64,000 nucleotides of DNA from NCBI GenBank assembly GCA_029582265.1, contig CM055816.1, positions 26,828,366 to 26,892,365 on the forward strand. The letters run 5' to 3'. Origin of the DNA: Zoroaster sp. YZ-2022. Its lineage: Eukaryota; Echinodermata; Asteroidea; Forcipulatida; Zoroasteridae. The notes under the pieces are model-generated. The model was given only the letters and a program-made list of their open reading frames with translations. It had not been told where the DNA came from and made no database searches. A program made the position numbers and the translations under genes. The first letter of the stretch is position 1. Each line of letters begins with the position of its first letter. Below are positions 1 to 10,893 of the stretch, one piece after another.

Positions 1-509
1 CATTCCTATTCCTAAACACGTTTATGTAGTCTACACACAAATAGGAAGAAATTTAATGTTCCCTCCCCGCTCCCACCCCGCCCCCACTCCTCATGGATGC
101 GTTTTTTTTCCCAGGACAATTAACGTGAGCAATTTTTGAAAAAACAAGTTTATAAAATTGTTAATTTCATAGAAATTGGTCACGTTCATAATTTGTCCTG
201 CAAAAAAATACGCCTCCTGGATTCGAACATTGCATCATTCAGTTTGGTTCAGGTTTGCGTGTCATGAAGGAGTGAGAATCGATTCCAATCGATGGTATTT
301 TAGGACTTGAAAATAATCTTCATGCATATTGAATATCAAACCACGTGAAATTAATAATCAGCTCCTCAACCTCGTCCTCATTGATGAGCGTTACAACCTT
401 ATTATATCCATACAATCATGTTACCAAAACACAAACATTTTGCTCGACAACACACGTACACACACGTGCATGCTACGGACGAGGTTGACTTAACGTGCAA
501 GGTTTCAAG
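1..509. other. Upstream region of TOM70 (5' flank)
   Basis: No coding sequence is seen here. A short foldback repeat occupies about 94-220. The stretch close to the start codon contains CACGTG-like palindromes (around 457-468), but I see no convincing TATA box or initiator. The promoter and transcription start cannot be placed from sequence alone. Confidence 0.4.
94..220. repeat. Foldback (MITE-like) repeat upstream of TOM70
   Basis: The segment near 94-135 (GGATGCG, a T-run, CAGGACAATTAACGTGA) is an imperfect inverted copy of 175-220 (TCACGTTCATAATTTGTCCTG, an A-run, CGCCTCC). The arms are about 40 nt with a short spacer, as expected for a small non-autonomous foldback element. No family was assigned. 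Confidence 0.5.
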
Positions 510-737
510 ATGGCCGACAGTGGCAAGCCGATCGCCGAGGTCGGTAGTTCTTTGCCTAAATCATGGCAACTTGCGTTGGCTATCGGGGCTCCACTGGCAA
601 TTGGTGCAGCTGTTGGAGCTTACTTCTATCACAGGAGAAAATCTGACAGATTTAGCGAGGAGATAGTAGGCAGTGTAGGGGCAAAAGTAAAAAGTAACAA
701 TGCAGCGGGTGAAGACGATGGAGCAACTGACGACAGG
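510..737 (+). CDS. TOMM70: TOM70 exon 1 (membrane anchor)
   Basis: First coding exon of the mitochondrial import receptor TOM70, an outer-membrane protein that receives hydrophobic preproteins and Hsp70/Hsp90-bound clients through cytosolic TPR repeats. The ATG at 510 is in a good context (AAG before ATGG). The 76 codons start MADSGKPIAEVG. A hydrophobic Gly/Ala-rich segment at residues about 21-40 (LALAIGAPLAIGAAVGAYFY) is followed by HRRK, the N-terminal signal-anchor layout of this family. An acidic, low-complexity linker follows and ends at DDGATDDR. The donor GTAATG at 738 leaves phase 0, matching exon 2. The anchor itself is poorly conserved between species; the call rests on its link to the downstream exons. 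Confidence 0.8.
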
Positions 738-995
738 GTAATGCTACGCCAATTTTATATAGGCCTAGGCCTATATAATTATAAATATAGATCACATTTA
801 ACACCTTCCTCCAAGTTTAAACTAACATTAACAATCATGAGTGCCTATCAAGTCGCCCCTTACAAATTTTCTCCGGACAAATTTTCCCCCTGCTGGTACA
901 AATTCGTCCCCGGAAAGAAAAATATCACATGTGACTAGTAATAGTATGACTGCCACTTTTTTTGCAACCACTAACCAATGAATTAGACCTAAACC

Positions 996-3131
996 CCTTC
1001 AGAAAATAAAATTAAAGACAGTGGATATTTTGCCGGCACCGACTAACTTTTAGTAAACGCTATTATTTTATTTATAGGTATGTGCGTATCCCACGTATTG
1101 CCGCAAATCTTTTTGGCCGCGGCCTCAATCTCGGGTTGAATCGCCGTGGCGAAGACACCGTGGAGATAGCGCTTTGTTACGTTTCGCTGAGGCCGTTCTT
1201 TTTGACGTACCAGTAGCTTTTTTTTCGAAGACGTGGATCACATTTCTACTTCTTTTTCAACCTCATTCTCGAATTTTCTGAATGCGGCATCTAGAAGTTT
1301 CCAAAAGAATTCTCAAAATTTGGGTTCGCTCTTGCTCATCAAAACCATCGACGATTTACCAAAAGTTGAGTAAAATACCTTATCAAACCACAAAAATAAT
1401 TTTTCTATACTTGTTTTCTACCTCTTGACCAATTTTGACGGCGATTGGACGATTCCCAGTTATGTTTTGGATTCCCAAACATCGATGTCAACCAAAGATT
1501 GTATTGCGCCACGTTCAGCGCGCGATAGACCTGCTTTCGCTGGAATTCGCGGTCTCCCATATAATGCAGAACCTCAAAAGAAGCTGCCCTTTTTTGGCTT
1601 TGAGAAAGTTCCGTTGTCCCTTATATATTTTCCTACATTATCTCGCCGGTAACGCCCAGCACTGTAATTGATGAAAATAATAAAGATGATGAGCAATTTT
1701 TTTCTGGAGAAAGGCGTGAGAATTGATTTGTTTATTTTTTGTGGTTTGACAAAGTTTTGTTGTCTGATATTTTCCCACATGTTCTCGCCGGTAACGCCCG
1801 GCGCTGTAATTGATTAAAATAAAAACATGAGCAATTAAAAATACGCTTGGAGAAAGGCGTGACCTCCCCCACTAAATCCGCCGATGAAAGGATGCCTGAA
1901 TCGGATATCCATGTGCATGTACACAAAACGGGGGTGAAATTTCATGTCATTTCAGTTTCCCTCATTTTTCGTGTCATTTCAGTTTCCCTCATTTGAAAAA
2001 AAAAAGCCCAAATAAAATCTCAGCTCCGAAAAAGCCTATCCAGAGAATGATTGATAGCCGCATTGTTCAAATTGATACAATGCATCTCTTGTTTGTTACA
2101 AAGTATCTATTTCGGGTTCAGCTAAAGGCCACCGGAATTTGAGGATGTGCCACCGGTATTAAAATTGAGTGTTCTTTGCCGAAGAATAGCGATGATATCT
2201 CAACCAATGAAATGAGCCGCTTCCCGGCGAATAAATACACCATTGGTTGCTTTCATCACGGACCATTTATGCTTTCATGAATATGATGTTCCTTCCACCG
2301 CAACTGGAGTGATTGAGCCACAGGTGCATGTCACATTCCAACTTGGTTGCCTAGAAATACTGTTGCTAGGGAGGCTCCCCTGTGATGTCCGGGACTGCCG
2401 GTTGCGTAGCCAGAAATCTTGTATGGGAGAGAGAGCTTGTGACTATTTTCTCACAGCCTGCAGGAAACTAGTAGCTCAAAAATGCTGCCGCTTTCGGGAA
2501 ATTTGTGAAGGCATAGTTTGTCATATTGGATGCAGTTCCATTTCCATTTTTTATTTATTTATTTATTTTAATTTATGGTCTTTAACATTATTTTACATGG
2601 GATAATCAATATATCGAATATACTCGATATTGGATTTCCGATATATCGATTATTGAAAATTTTGATATCGACGGTGCTTACAACCAACACTGTCCGTGTT
2701 CGAGCCTCATCATGTTTTCAGGGTTTTTTTCGTCCCAAAAAATAAGAATATTCTTCTTTTATTATTAAAAATTGACTCCTACATTTAAATGGACAGTACT
2801 ACCTTTTCTTTTTCTGATTTGTGGCTCCCGAGGATTTTTTTTTAAAGGGAAATAAAGTCCGAGATTGTAAATGGTCTGAATCCCATCTCGTGAATACGAA
2901 GTCACAATGACAATGTTGGTGCAGAACCAGAGTAACATTTGTCACGGTAAAATTTTTATGTCCCAAAAAACAGTTACTGCGCATGTTCAGGCCATTCTGG
3001 CTAAATAGCGTTTACTAAAAGTTAGCCGGTGCCGGCAAAATATCCACAGCCAAAATTAAAAGGATCCTGTTAGTTACGATGCAAAGTGGCAACTACCGTA
3101 TAATAGGATCCTTCTATTTTCTGAAGGGGAG
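996..3131. mobile_element. Element with long inverted repeats in intron 1, no transposase recognised
   Basis: The stretch 996-1065 (containing TGCCGGCACCGACTAAC and TAGTAAACGCTATT) is present in inverted orientation at 3004-3050 and continues to about 3131. The right arm has an extra insert of about 55 bp flanked by AGGATCC. The interior is 1.9 kb without a recognisable ORF. This could be a non-autonomous DNA transposon, or two separate copies of a repeat in opposite orientation. Confidence 0.45.
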
Positions 3132-3242
3132 GATTTTTTTAGAAGGGAAATAAAGTCCGAAAACCATCATAAAAGTGGATTTAAAATTATTTATTTCAAT
3201 GCTGCCCATGTTCACAGCAAAATCTTCTTTGGTCGTTTATTT

Positions 3243-3438
3243 TTGACTGGTCTCATTTTGACCACCCTGAACAATACCAGACAATGCTTTTTACTAGTCA
3301 AAAATGGTCGACTCATTTTAACCTGTTACTACACATAAGGTTTGACAGTGTTCGACTTTTAAGTGCACTAGATATACCTTGGCAAGTATATCAACATTTT
3401 GACTGATTTTGACCCTTGCAGTCATAGAAGGGTTAATA
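3243..3438. mobile_element. TTAA-flanked MITE, partial copy
   Basis: Right-hand part of the same repeat found complete at 6533-6848. Shared landmarks are ACCACCCTGAACAATACCAG and ATATACCTTGGCAAGTATAT, with the terminal AGAAGGGTTAA. The left end is missing. Confidence 0.6.
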
Positions 3439-4266
3439 AAAAACATACTTGAAAGAAATTATTTCTTTTTCATTCGAAAATTCAAATATTGCCCCACCCT
3501 AATGCAGAAGCGACTTTAAGATGCACGTAGTTCAAACAGGGTCATTTGTGCCAGTTAACCATTACATCATCGATGATGCCATCTTTAACATTTTGACATG
3601 CATGTAATGATATGTAAAGATGCATGCATTGATGTAACAACACAAATATTGTATGCCGCCCTCTATTGACGAAGATCCAACAATGACCGCCATCTTGGAA
3701 TACACATGTTCATGTCTTTGTGTCACTTATTACTAGCTGTGCAACAAACAAGTATTACAACGCAGATCATCACTGTAGGCTTAATTGAATCACACAAGAT
3801 ATGCATAGGGATGAACATCAACTGCACATCAAAATTACGTCCATTTCACCTCTTAAAATGCTCTTATTCTGATGATACGAATTTTGGACTCTCAACCTAG
3901 TGCTGTGCATCCATGGGTAATTTTGGAACAGTGTACCTGGACGCTGTCTGGTTCTTCGGTACCTGTAAGAAATCGGGCACAAGACAGTGGCATTTATTTC
4001 CATTTGTTCATTACTATTATCCAAAATAATAATACCAAAAACAAAAATATTTCATGAATTTTATGAAATAAAATCAAGTAACTGAAACCTTATATTAAAC
4101 ATGGAATATTGGTATACTGGTTTCTGAAATGTTAAATTAGATTTTAAAAAGTGATTTTCAAAATTCGAATTGATAAAAAGGAACCAGGTATTGAACTCGA
4201 TGGTTGAGCACCTGTGAACCCATGTGGCAGAACATAATGTGGTCTGTTTTTTTTTCTTTCTTGCAG

Positions 4267-4440
4267 ACTGCTGAAGAGAAAGCCCAAAGTAGCAAGAATA
4301 AGGGAAATAAATACTTCAAAGCTGGACGATATGAGCAAGCTATTGCCTGCTATAATGAAGCTATCCAACTCGTCCCTCAAGATAAGACCAAAGATCTCTC
4401 AACGTTCTATCAGAACAGAGCCGCAGCTCATGAGCAGTTG
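4267..4440 (+). CDS. TOMM70: TOM70 exon 2 (TPR 1)
   Basis: An exon of exactly 58 codons, phase 0 at both ends, between CTTGCAG and GTAAGA. It encodes the first TPR of TOM70: KNKGNKYFKAGRYEQAIACY followed by NEAIQLVPQ and STFYQNRAAAHEQL. The helix A/helix B spacing and the Ala/Gly/Asn pattern (NRAAAHEQL) are typical of the clamp TPRs that bind the EEVD tail of Hsp70/Hsp90. Conservation with vertebrate TOM70 at this position is strong by recollection of the family. Low divergence and a full reading frame suggest an active gene. Confidence 0.9.
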
Positions 4441-4483
4441 GTAAGAGATATTGAACTCTTGGACATTCCTTAATAAGTAAGGG

Positions 4484-4745
4484 CAAAATCTAATCAATGG
4501 TTTATCACCTGACTCAAAAATGTCATCAATCTGTACATATCGTGGTTCCTGCTGCTATGTAGGATTCTAGCCAGCCAGTCATGTGTTCAAAGCTCACCCG
4601 AGTCGCCTGTGCATTTTTTTCACAAACACTCGGAAAGCACTGAGTACGTGTATACAGTGCATCGAAGTATAAATTACATCAGTGTAGGGCAAAATCAAAT
4701 CAATTAATTATCACCCGACGCAAGAATTTCATCAATCTAAATTTA
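4484..4745 (+). mobile_element. tRNA-derived SINE, internally deleted copy
   Basis: Shares the 5' and 3' parts of the SINE found complete near 32.4 and 57.2 kb: GCTGCTATGTAGGATTCTAGCC at the front, then CGAGTCGCCTGTGCATTTTTT, the ACTCGGAAAGCACTGAGT body and GTAGGGCAAAATCAAATCAA near the end. The tRNA-like A box is missing, so it is a dead copy. Confidence 0.55.
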
Positions 4746-5033
4746 TATATGGGCACATAATGTCCATTACTCGTATTTTTAACTTTCACCGGTGATTCCA
4801 GGCAATTTTGTTTTTAATTTTAAAATCAAAATTTCCATGAAAGAAAGGAAAACTAATTTGTAGTCTAGTTAAAAAATGAAATATTTGACCAAATTTTCAT
4901 AGCTAGAAAACATCCTGTCCCCTTGTGTTGATTGTAATCATAATTGTTGGTTGCTTGTAAAACTTAAATTTTGGAGGTATTTTTCTGATATCGGTGAATG
5001 ATTTTGCATCATTGTTAAGCAAAATGCTGCACA

Positions 5034-5187
5034 AAATTCAAATATTGCTAATCAAAATTCAAATATTGCTAATCAAAATTCAAATATTGCTAATCAAAAT
5101 TCAAATATTGTTCATCAATATTCAAATATTGTTCATCAAAATTCAAATATTGTTCATCAAAATTCAAATATTGCTATTCAAAATTAG
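5034..5187. repeat. 21-bp minisatellite
   Basis: About seven copies of a 21-bp unit (CAAATATTGCTAATCAAAATT with C/T and A/C variants) about 75 bp upstream of exon 3. Being a multiple of three it leaves an open frame, but the translation is a simple QILLIKI repeat and not a gene. Confidence 0.85.
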
Positions 5188-5263
5188 CATTAGATACATT
5201 AGAGAAAGCTTCTCACTGACATTTCCTGATTTGTACATAATTGGTTTCTTTATCCTCATGTAG

Positions 5264-5390
5264 AAAAACTATGGTGAAGTAGTGTCTGACTGCAGCAAAG
5301 CTTTGGAACTTAATTCTCGTTATGTCAAAGCGTTGTTCCGACGATCCAAGGCATATGAGAACATGGACCAAAAGATGCAGTGCTTAGAAG
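5264..5390 (+). CDS. TOMM70: TOM70 exon 3 (TPR 2-3)
   Basis: A 127-nt exon after TCATGTAG, ending GAAG before GTAAGAAA (phase 1). It encodes KNYGEVVSDCSKALELNSRY then VKALFRRSKAYENM and CLE. This matches the TPR 2/3 region of TOM70, in which a conserved Arg-rich helix (ALFRRAKA-type) forms part of the chaperone clamp. The single leftover G joins AT GCC of exon 4 to give Asp-Ala, confirming the pairing. The donor is the first copy of the GGTAAG motif that is repeated about three dozen times immediately downstream. Confidence 0.9.
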
Positions 5391-6434
5391 GTAAGAAACC
5401 TGTATTGTCTATGAATGGTAAGGAACCTGTCTTGTCTGTGAATGGTATTGTCTTGTCTGAATGGTAAGAAACCTGTCTTGTCTGTGAATGGTAAGACACC
5501 TGTCTTGTCTGTGAATGGTAAGACACCTGTCTTGTCTGTGAATGGTAAGTAACCTGTCTTGTCTATGAATGGTAAGACACCTGTCTTGTCTGTGAATGGT
5601 AAGACACCTGTCTTGTCTGTGATTGGTAAGACACCTGTCTTGTCTATGAATGGTAAGACACTTGTCTGTGAATGGTTAGACACCTGTCTTGTCTATGAAT
5701 GGTAAGACACCTGTCTTGTCTGTGAATGGTAAGAAACCTGTCTTGTCTGTGAATGGTAAGAAACCTGTCTTGTCTGTGAATGGTAAGACACCTGTCTTGT
5801 CTGTGAATGGTTAAGACACCTGTCTTGTCTGTGAATGGTAAGACACCTGTCTTGTCTGTGAATGGTAAGATACCTGTCTTGTCTGTGAATGGTAAGATAC
5901 CTGTCTTGTCTTTGAATGGTAAGACACCTGTCTTGTCTGTGAATGGTAAGACACCTGTCTTGTCTTTGAATGGTAAGACACCTGTCTTGTCTGTGAATGG
6001 TAAGAAACCTGTCTTGTCTGTGAATGGTAAGACACCTGTCTTGTCTGTGAATGGTAAGACACCTGTCTTGTCTGTGAATGGTAAGACACCTGTCTTGTCT
6101 TTGAATGGTAAGACACCTGTCTTGTCTGTGAATGGTAAGAAACCTGTCTTGTCTGTGATTGGTAAGACACCTGTCGTGTCTATGAATGGTAAGACACCTG
6201 TCTTGTCTGTGAATGGTAAGACACCTGTCTTGTCTATGAATGGTAAGTAACCTGTCTTGTCTATGAACATGGTAAGACACCTGTCTTGTCTGTCTTGTCT
6301 GTGAATGGTAAGTAACCTGTCTTGTCTATGAATGGTAAGACACCTTTCTTGTCTATGAATGGTAAGGAACCCGTCTTGTCTGTGAATGGTAAGAAACCTG
6401 TCTTGTCTTGTCTGGGAATTGTAAGACACCTGTC
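5391..6434. repeat. 27-bp minisatellite made of splice-donor-like units
   Basis: Roughly 38 copies of a 27-bp unit (GGTAAGACACCTGTCTTG followed by TCTGTGAAT, with point variants) starting exactly at the exon 3 donor (GAAG/GTAAGA). Nearly every unit contains GGTAAG, a close match to the U1 snRNA-binding 5' splice-site consensus. Because 27 is a multiple of three, several frames on both strands stay open, but the translations (VNGKTPVLS repeats in +) are artefacts. If intron 3 were retained, the protein would gain about 2.5 units of this 9-residue repeat before a stop at 5465. Confidence 0.95.
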
Positions 6435-6532
6435 TTTATCCTGCGGTAAAGACCAAGCGTCAAACTTTTATTCCCATAAATGCCTGTATCAATTTCAAAT
6501 TCAAAATGTAAAAAAAAATTGTAGTTTTTTGT

Positions 6533-6848
6533 TTAACCCTCCTACTATTGATGCACTTTAGTGGAAAGTTGCTGTAGAGGTCAAAACCAGTCAACTGCCT
6601 GTTTTGACTGTTGACCCAAATGTGCACACAAGGTCAATTTTGACTAGTTTTTACTGTCATTTTGACCACCCTGAACAATACCAGACAATACTTTTACCAG
6701 TCAAAAATGGTCGACTCATTTTAACCTGTAAATGTACTTACCACACGTAAGGTTTGACAGTGTTTGATTTTTATGTGCACCAGATATACCTTGGGAAGTA
6801 TATCAACATTTTGACTGATTTTGACCCTTGTAGTAGTAGGAAGGTTAA
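6533..6848. mobile_element. TTAA-flanked MITE (complete copy)
   Basis: A 316-bp element bounded by TTAA on both sides with short terminal inverted repeats (CCCTCCTACTA at the left; TAGTAGGAAGG at the right). TTAA target duplication is typical of piggyBac-like and Kolobok elements; which one cannot be told without a transposase. Other copies lie at 3243-3438 (partial), 12523-12846 and 23926-24237. Confidence 0.65.
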
Positions 6849-7131
6849 TAAAGCCCAACAGAAATGGGCAAACTCATGTTTAAGGGACACACAAAACACT
6901 TTCAAAGAACATGAGTCAGCGTGATACAAAACAATCTTCTTCCCTCTAATCGGTTCAAATGCACGTTGCACGTCGGCTAAATAGATAAGCCATGTCTTTA
7001 CCATCCGTTAATACACCCCCACGTGATTAAGTTTGGTCCATCAGTCAGATTGTCTAAACTGTCTTGGGCATTTATGAATTGTAGTAATGTAAGCAATATT
7101 GTTGGTATGCTTTATATATCTTTTGTTTCAG

Positions 7132-7241
7132 ATGCCACTGCAGTGTGTATTTTAGAAAACTTTACTCATGGTCAGAGCATGATGTTGGCTGATAAAATGC
7201 TGAAGGAACTAGGCAAAGAGAAAGCAGAACAACGATACAAG
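7132..7241 (+). CDS. TOMM70: TOM70 exon 4
   Basis: A 110-nt exon following TTTTGTTTCAG. With the G from exon 3 it encodes 37 residues, DATAVCILENFTHGQ followed by SMMLADKMLKELGKEKAEQR and YK, ending in phase 0. This is the linker between the N-terminal clamp TPRs and the C-terminal TPR domain of TOM70; the ADK-LKELGKEKA stretch is characteristic. The donor is GTACCA. Its last 9 nt plus the donor are copied three times downstream in a 58-bp array. Confidence 0.9.
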
Positions 7242-7436
7242 GTACCAGACTTCATATGCACTGACACTAATAACCAGCATACTAGCACAATGATACAAGG
7301 TACCAGACTTCATATGCACTTACACTAATAACTAGCATACTAGCACAACGATACAAGGTACCAGACTTCATATGCACTTACAGTAAGAACCAGCATACTA
7401 GCACAATGATACAAGGTACCAGACTTCATATGCACT
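7233..7436. repeat. 58-bp minisatellite including the exon 4 end and donor
   Basis: Four units at exact 58-bp spacing; the motif CGATACAAGGTACCAG recurs at 7233, 7291, 7349 and 7407 (two units have TGATACAAGG). The first unit contains the last nine coding bases of exon 4 and its GTACCAG donor, so the following units are tandem copies of the exon-intron junction. Confidence 0.95.
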
Positions 7437-7954
7437 ATTAAGACGACACTCCACTCTATAAAACCACTACACACTATTGGTAATTTAAAAAACAAAAAAC
7501 ACAATCAAAGATTTAAAGGGAAACTCCACCCAGGAATAAAATATATTGAAAGAGTGTGAAATGACATGTTGACTCACATTTTTTTTTATTGGTTATGGTT
7601 ATCCTAAAAAATGGATATTTCATCACCGACTCTGCGAGTCCATGGAAGCCGCCATTTTGTTTTAGAATCTGGTTACATCCAGGATATTATAACGTAGTGA
7701 CTGCACCATCGGTCTCAGCTAACTGCACTGGCATAATTTTCAAAATTTATTTCTGTCCTCCAAAGACAGAAATTCTACATTAGGATGAATATAAACTGAA
7801 TGCATGTCATTATTTTATTGAACTAACACTATGAAATAGGCTGAAAAGGTGGGTTAACCTTGATTTTTATAAAGTATGGATGCATTTACACAATTTTATT
7901 TTTCAAAAGTGGATATTAGCTATACTCAGCAGTAAGCTTAGGCAATAACATGAT

Positions 7955-8400
7955 AATAACCGGAACCAAGTTTCAAGTTATCGATATATCGGCAAATCGC
8001 GATTTAAAAAATATATCGTGAGTCGATTCAGAAATTCCATGGAAACAAAAATTAGGCCAGTCTTTTCATGCTTTCAGAAGTGAGAAACAAAAGTGAACTA
8101 CTTCAGTGGTTAGCTGACTGTCAGATCACAAAGGAGCCGCCATACAGGGTCTAGACACAGATAGCTGACTGTCAGATCACAAAGCAGCCGCCATACAAGG
8201 TCCAGACACAGAACTCTATCATTTCTCTTTATCCACTACCACTCGAAGAAATCTATTCAGATGGATTAAGTGTTGGGAATTGTATGCATACCTGTGATTG
8301 TTGGCTCTAAAGCAATCGTGTGCGATACTATCGAAAATCTCCATATATGTTTGATGATATATCATGGATAGAAACAAATTGATATCGTCCAATCTTACTC
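7955..8400. repeat. Decayed GATATATCG-rich element
   Basis: Resembles the better-preserved element at 16568-16957: it contains CAAGTTATCGATATATCGGC, CAAATCGCGATT and, near its end, CGAAAATCTCCATATATGTTTG plus ATATATCATGGAT. The two halves are separated by unrelated duplicated sequence. Assigned by similarity inside this window only. Confidence 0.4.
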
Positions 8401-8555
8401 AGTAGTATGTCCCACTGGTTACTGAATTCTCTGCCCAGTCATGCATGAATTCACACATCATTGCACAACAGTGTGCATCCATTTACATATACATTTTTCA
8501 CCATGAACAATTTGTTGGAGATAGAAATATTCAATAAAATGATTGTTATAGGTTG

Positions 8556-8830
8556 TTGAAATTCTTGCGTCGGGAGATAAACAATTGATTTAATTTTGCC
8601 CTACACCGATGTGTGTATAGCACTGTATACTCAGTGCTTTCCGAATGTCTGTGAAAAAACTACACAGGCGACTCGGGCGGGATTTGAACCCACGACCTCC
8701 TGCTTACTAGTGCAGACGTCTTAACTTCTCAACCACCGAGCTTGCCCGATGACAATTGGCCGGCTAGAATCCCATATAGCAGCGGGTTCCGCGATATATA
8801 TAGGTTGGTGAAAATGATAGTTGCTCAACA
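8556..8830 (-). mobile_element. tRNA-derived SINE (antisense copy)
   Basis: Read on the minus strand, this copy has the tRNA-like promoter: an A-box region (GCTCGGTGGTTGAGAAG) and a B box (GGGTTCAAATCC), followed by CGCCTGTGTAG and a body ending GGGCAAAATTAAATCAATTG. It is the same family as 14628-14860, 32385-32660 and 57215-57430. Confidence 0.75.
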
Positions 8831-9499
8831 GATTCTCTTTCATATGATACCAAATAAATGATCACATATAAATGAATTGGGTTATCGATATAACTTCACC
8901 TGACCTTGTTTCACAAACACAAATAACAAGTGTATGGCGTTCCATATTACAATCGACTATTGAGAGGTTCAGCTTATATTATGTCTGATTTCTGTAATAT
9001 CAACCTGTAGGTTTGATAACACCATAAGAAAGATCCAGAATCGATCTTTCCAACCTTGTATAGTTTTGGTATGGAAGGCAAAGAAGGTAAAAAAACATAC
9101 ATCTGATCATGGTACTCCCAATTTAGTTCTGTGTGTGGTGACCATGGTTGCAGGGGTGTTATTTTTCCGGATTTCCAGATTTTTACAAATTGCAATGTTG
9201 TGATCCTCCCTGATTTTAAAGATTTAAGCAAATGCTCAGAACTATAGATTTCTACCCAATAACCCTAGCAAAATTTACGTGGATTTTTCTGCAAAATAAC
9301 TGCAAAATCACACCCCTGTGGTTGACTGAAGTCACCAATGGTATTTAAAGCAACAATATATTTTTGTTGTTGACTAAATTCGCCAATAGTAATGAAGGGG
9401 TCGGGCCTTTTTTAAAAATTGTTTTTATTACTCAAGTGGATTAAGGATTTTTCTCCCGAAGTTGGGCAGGTAACCGTAAAAAATATCACTGATTGAAGG

Positions 9500-10176
9500 T
9501 ACCGTAATTTCCTGCGTATAAGACGCTCGGTGTATAAGGCGCATTACCCCAGAATCGGGGGAATGTGATTAAAGTGTCAACGTACAAGGCGCACCGCCGT
9601 ATAAGGCGCACCATGACCGCTCAGTAGTGCAGTGCATGCCAGAAGCGCTATAGCACGACCATGCCGCCGCCGCGCCGCCACCACCACGCCGCTGGCTGCA
9701 GATTAGGAAAGTAGTCTGGTTGCGGCCCAAGTGATCCCGCAGCGGTGTTGTGCGTAATACACTGATTAATAATCGAGGTGACAAACAGACACGGCAAAAG
9801 TTGACAACCTTGCACACATCGCAGAGAGACTTAGTCATTAGAAAGCGTTGTAGATAAAATGCGCGATCGTGTACGATGTTGGGCATGCTATTTTTAGAAA
9901 CAGGGGAATTCTGCTTTTGATGCGTCACACACGAGTGAGGTCTTTCGTGAGTATTATTTACGGTGAATGAATGCGTGAAAATCTTGCGCTAACGACCTTC
10001 ATTGGAAAACACGGCCGCTTTGTTAGGTTGAGGTCCACCGAAAGTTACACAAGCGGTAATCATCACTTTGATCTCAAGCGACACCAGATAAGGCGCACCG
10101 TTAGATAAGACGCAGTGACGTTTTCGTACCTTTGAAAGTCAGATAAGCCGCGTCTTATACGCAGGAAATTACGGTA
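9500..10176. mobile_element. Non-autonomous TA-flanked TIR element
   Basis: Perfect terminal inverted repeats of about 26 bp: CCGTAATTTCCTGCGTATAA at the left and TTATACGCAGGAAATTACGG at the right, flanked by TA on both sides. TA duplication points to the Tc1/mariner superfamily. The interior (about 0.68 kb, with several AAGGCGCA motifs) has no transposase; one 119-codon antisense frame inside has no recognisable domain. Confidence 0.7.
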
Positions 10177-10774
10177 CTCAATTAGAGAGCTCAATTGTTG
10201 AATTTGTTGATAGTCTGTACACGGACTCACAGCACTGATAATTATTCATGGTTGATTGAGTGGCAACCAGACACTTGTTGTTTTCCACACCACCTTTTTC
10301 GGTGGGTACGAGCGAATTGCACTGCATGAAATTTGCAGTTAAAGGGGGCTGGGGACATAGTGTTAACCATAGGGGTGTCTGTTTCAATTTTGTACACCTT
10401 ATTTCATCTTTCATTTACATGTAAAAGTGTTGTAAGTGAACAATTTGGACACTCTGTTTTGAAATTCCCATCAAATTTGAACACCCTATTTCTAAATCCT
10501 GGCTAACACCTTGACTGGGGAAGGGATTTACGGAGCGTTGATATAAATGTACACATGTAATACGTGTACATTAGTATACGCTGAATGCACGGAAAGTCAA
10601 GCAGCTGGGCTGTAAGCATTTATTTACCTTCGAGAATTGTCATTTTCCGGCAGCAATTTTTTCTTTTTTTTTTCTTCAAAAATCAGGGATTTTTGGGCGG
10701 TGGGCCTGCATTCCAAGTTTAAAAAAAAATGCCTTAAGTAATAAAGGGCTGTGATGTTTGTCTTGTACATCTAG

Positions 10775-10893
10775 GAGCGAGTGCCAAGTCTACCTTCTGG
10801 TCAGTTCATTCGATCTTATTTCTCTTCATTCTCCGATGATGGGATCTCCCGCTCTGATGATGGCTATGAAGAAGATGGACGAGGTGATCATGG
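10775..10893 (+). CDS. TOMM70: TOM70 exon 5 (copy 1)
   Basis: The exon after CATCTAG encodes ERVPSLPSGQFIRSYFSSFS then DDGISRSDDGYEEDGR. The PS-QFI-SYFSSF core followed by an acidic stretch is diagnostic of TOM70 between its two TPR blocks. Two donors give a consistent frame: GTAAGG at 10894 (phase 2, joining the acceptor at 13467 to add NNT) or GTGATC at 10884 (phase 1, joining the acceptor at 13478). Protein beginning at GYRKA follows in either case. An identical-length copy lies at 22607-22725. Confidence 0.88.

Larger units (their letters stand above)
738..4266. other. TOM70 intron 1
   Basis: A 3.5-kb AT-rich intron bounded by GTAATG and a pyrimidine-rich TTTCTTTCTTGCAG. It contains a long inverted-repeat pair (996-1065 and 3004-3131), a direct repeat of about 120 bp with 155-bp spacing (about 1595-1720 and 1750-1870, sharing CTCGCCGGTAACGCCC), and a partial copy of a TTAA-flanked MITE (3243-3438). 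No protein-coding region is recognised. Confidence 0.6.
7437..10774. other. TOM70 intron 4 remainder
   Basis: A 3.3-kb non-coding stretch. It holds a decayed ATCGATATATCG-rich repeat (7955-8400) with a local 50-bp duplication (8110-8215, GCTGACTGTCAGATCACAAA twice), an antisense SINE (8556-8830), a TIR element (9500-10176) and a TTTGGACACCC-type repeat (about 10360-10510) that also occurs at 13755-13880 and 27900-28020. No host exon is seen. Confidence 0.55.

Noticed and set aside
5644..6429. Long open frames of 99-261 codons, both strands, in the 27-bp array
   Set aside because: The unit is a multiple of three so every stop-free frame stays open. The translation is a simple nonapeptide repeat, and exon 3/exon 4 phases fit if this is intron.
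9569..9928. 119-codon antisense frame in the TIR element
   Set aside because: No transposase motif or recognisable domain; the element appears non-autonomous.
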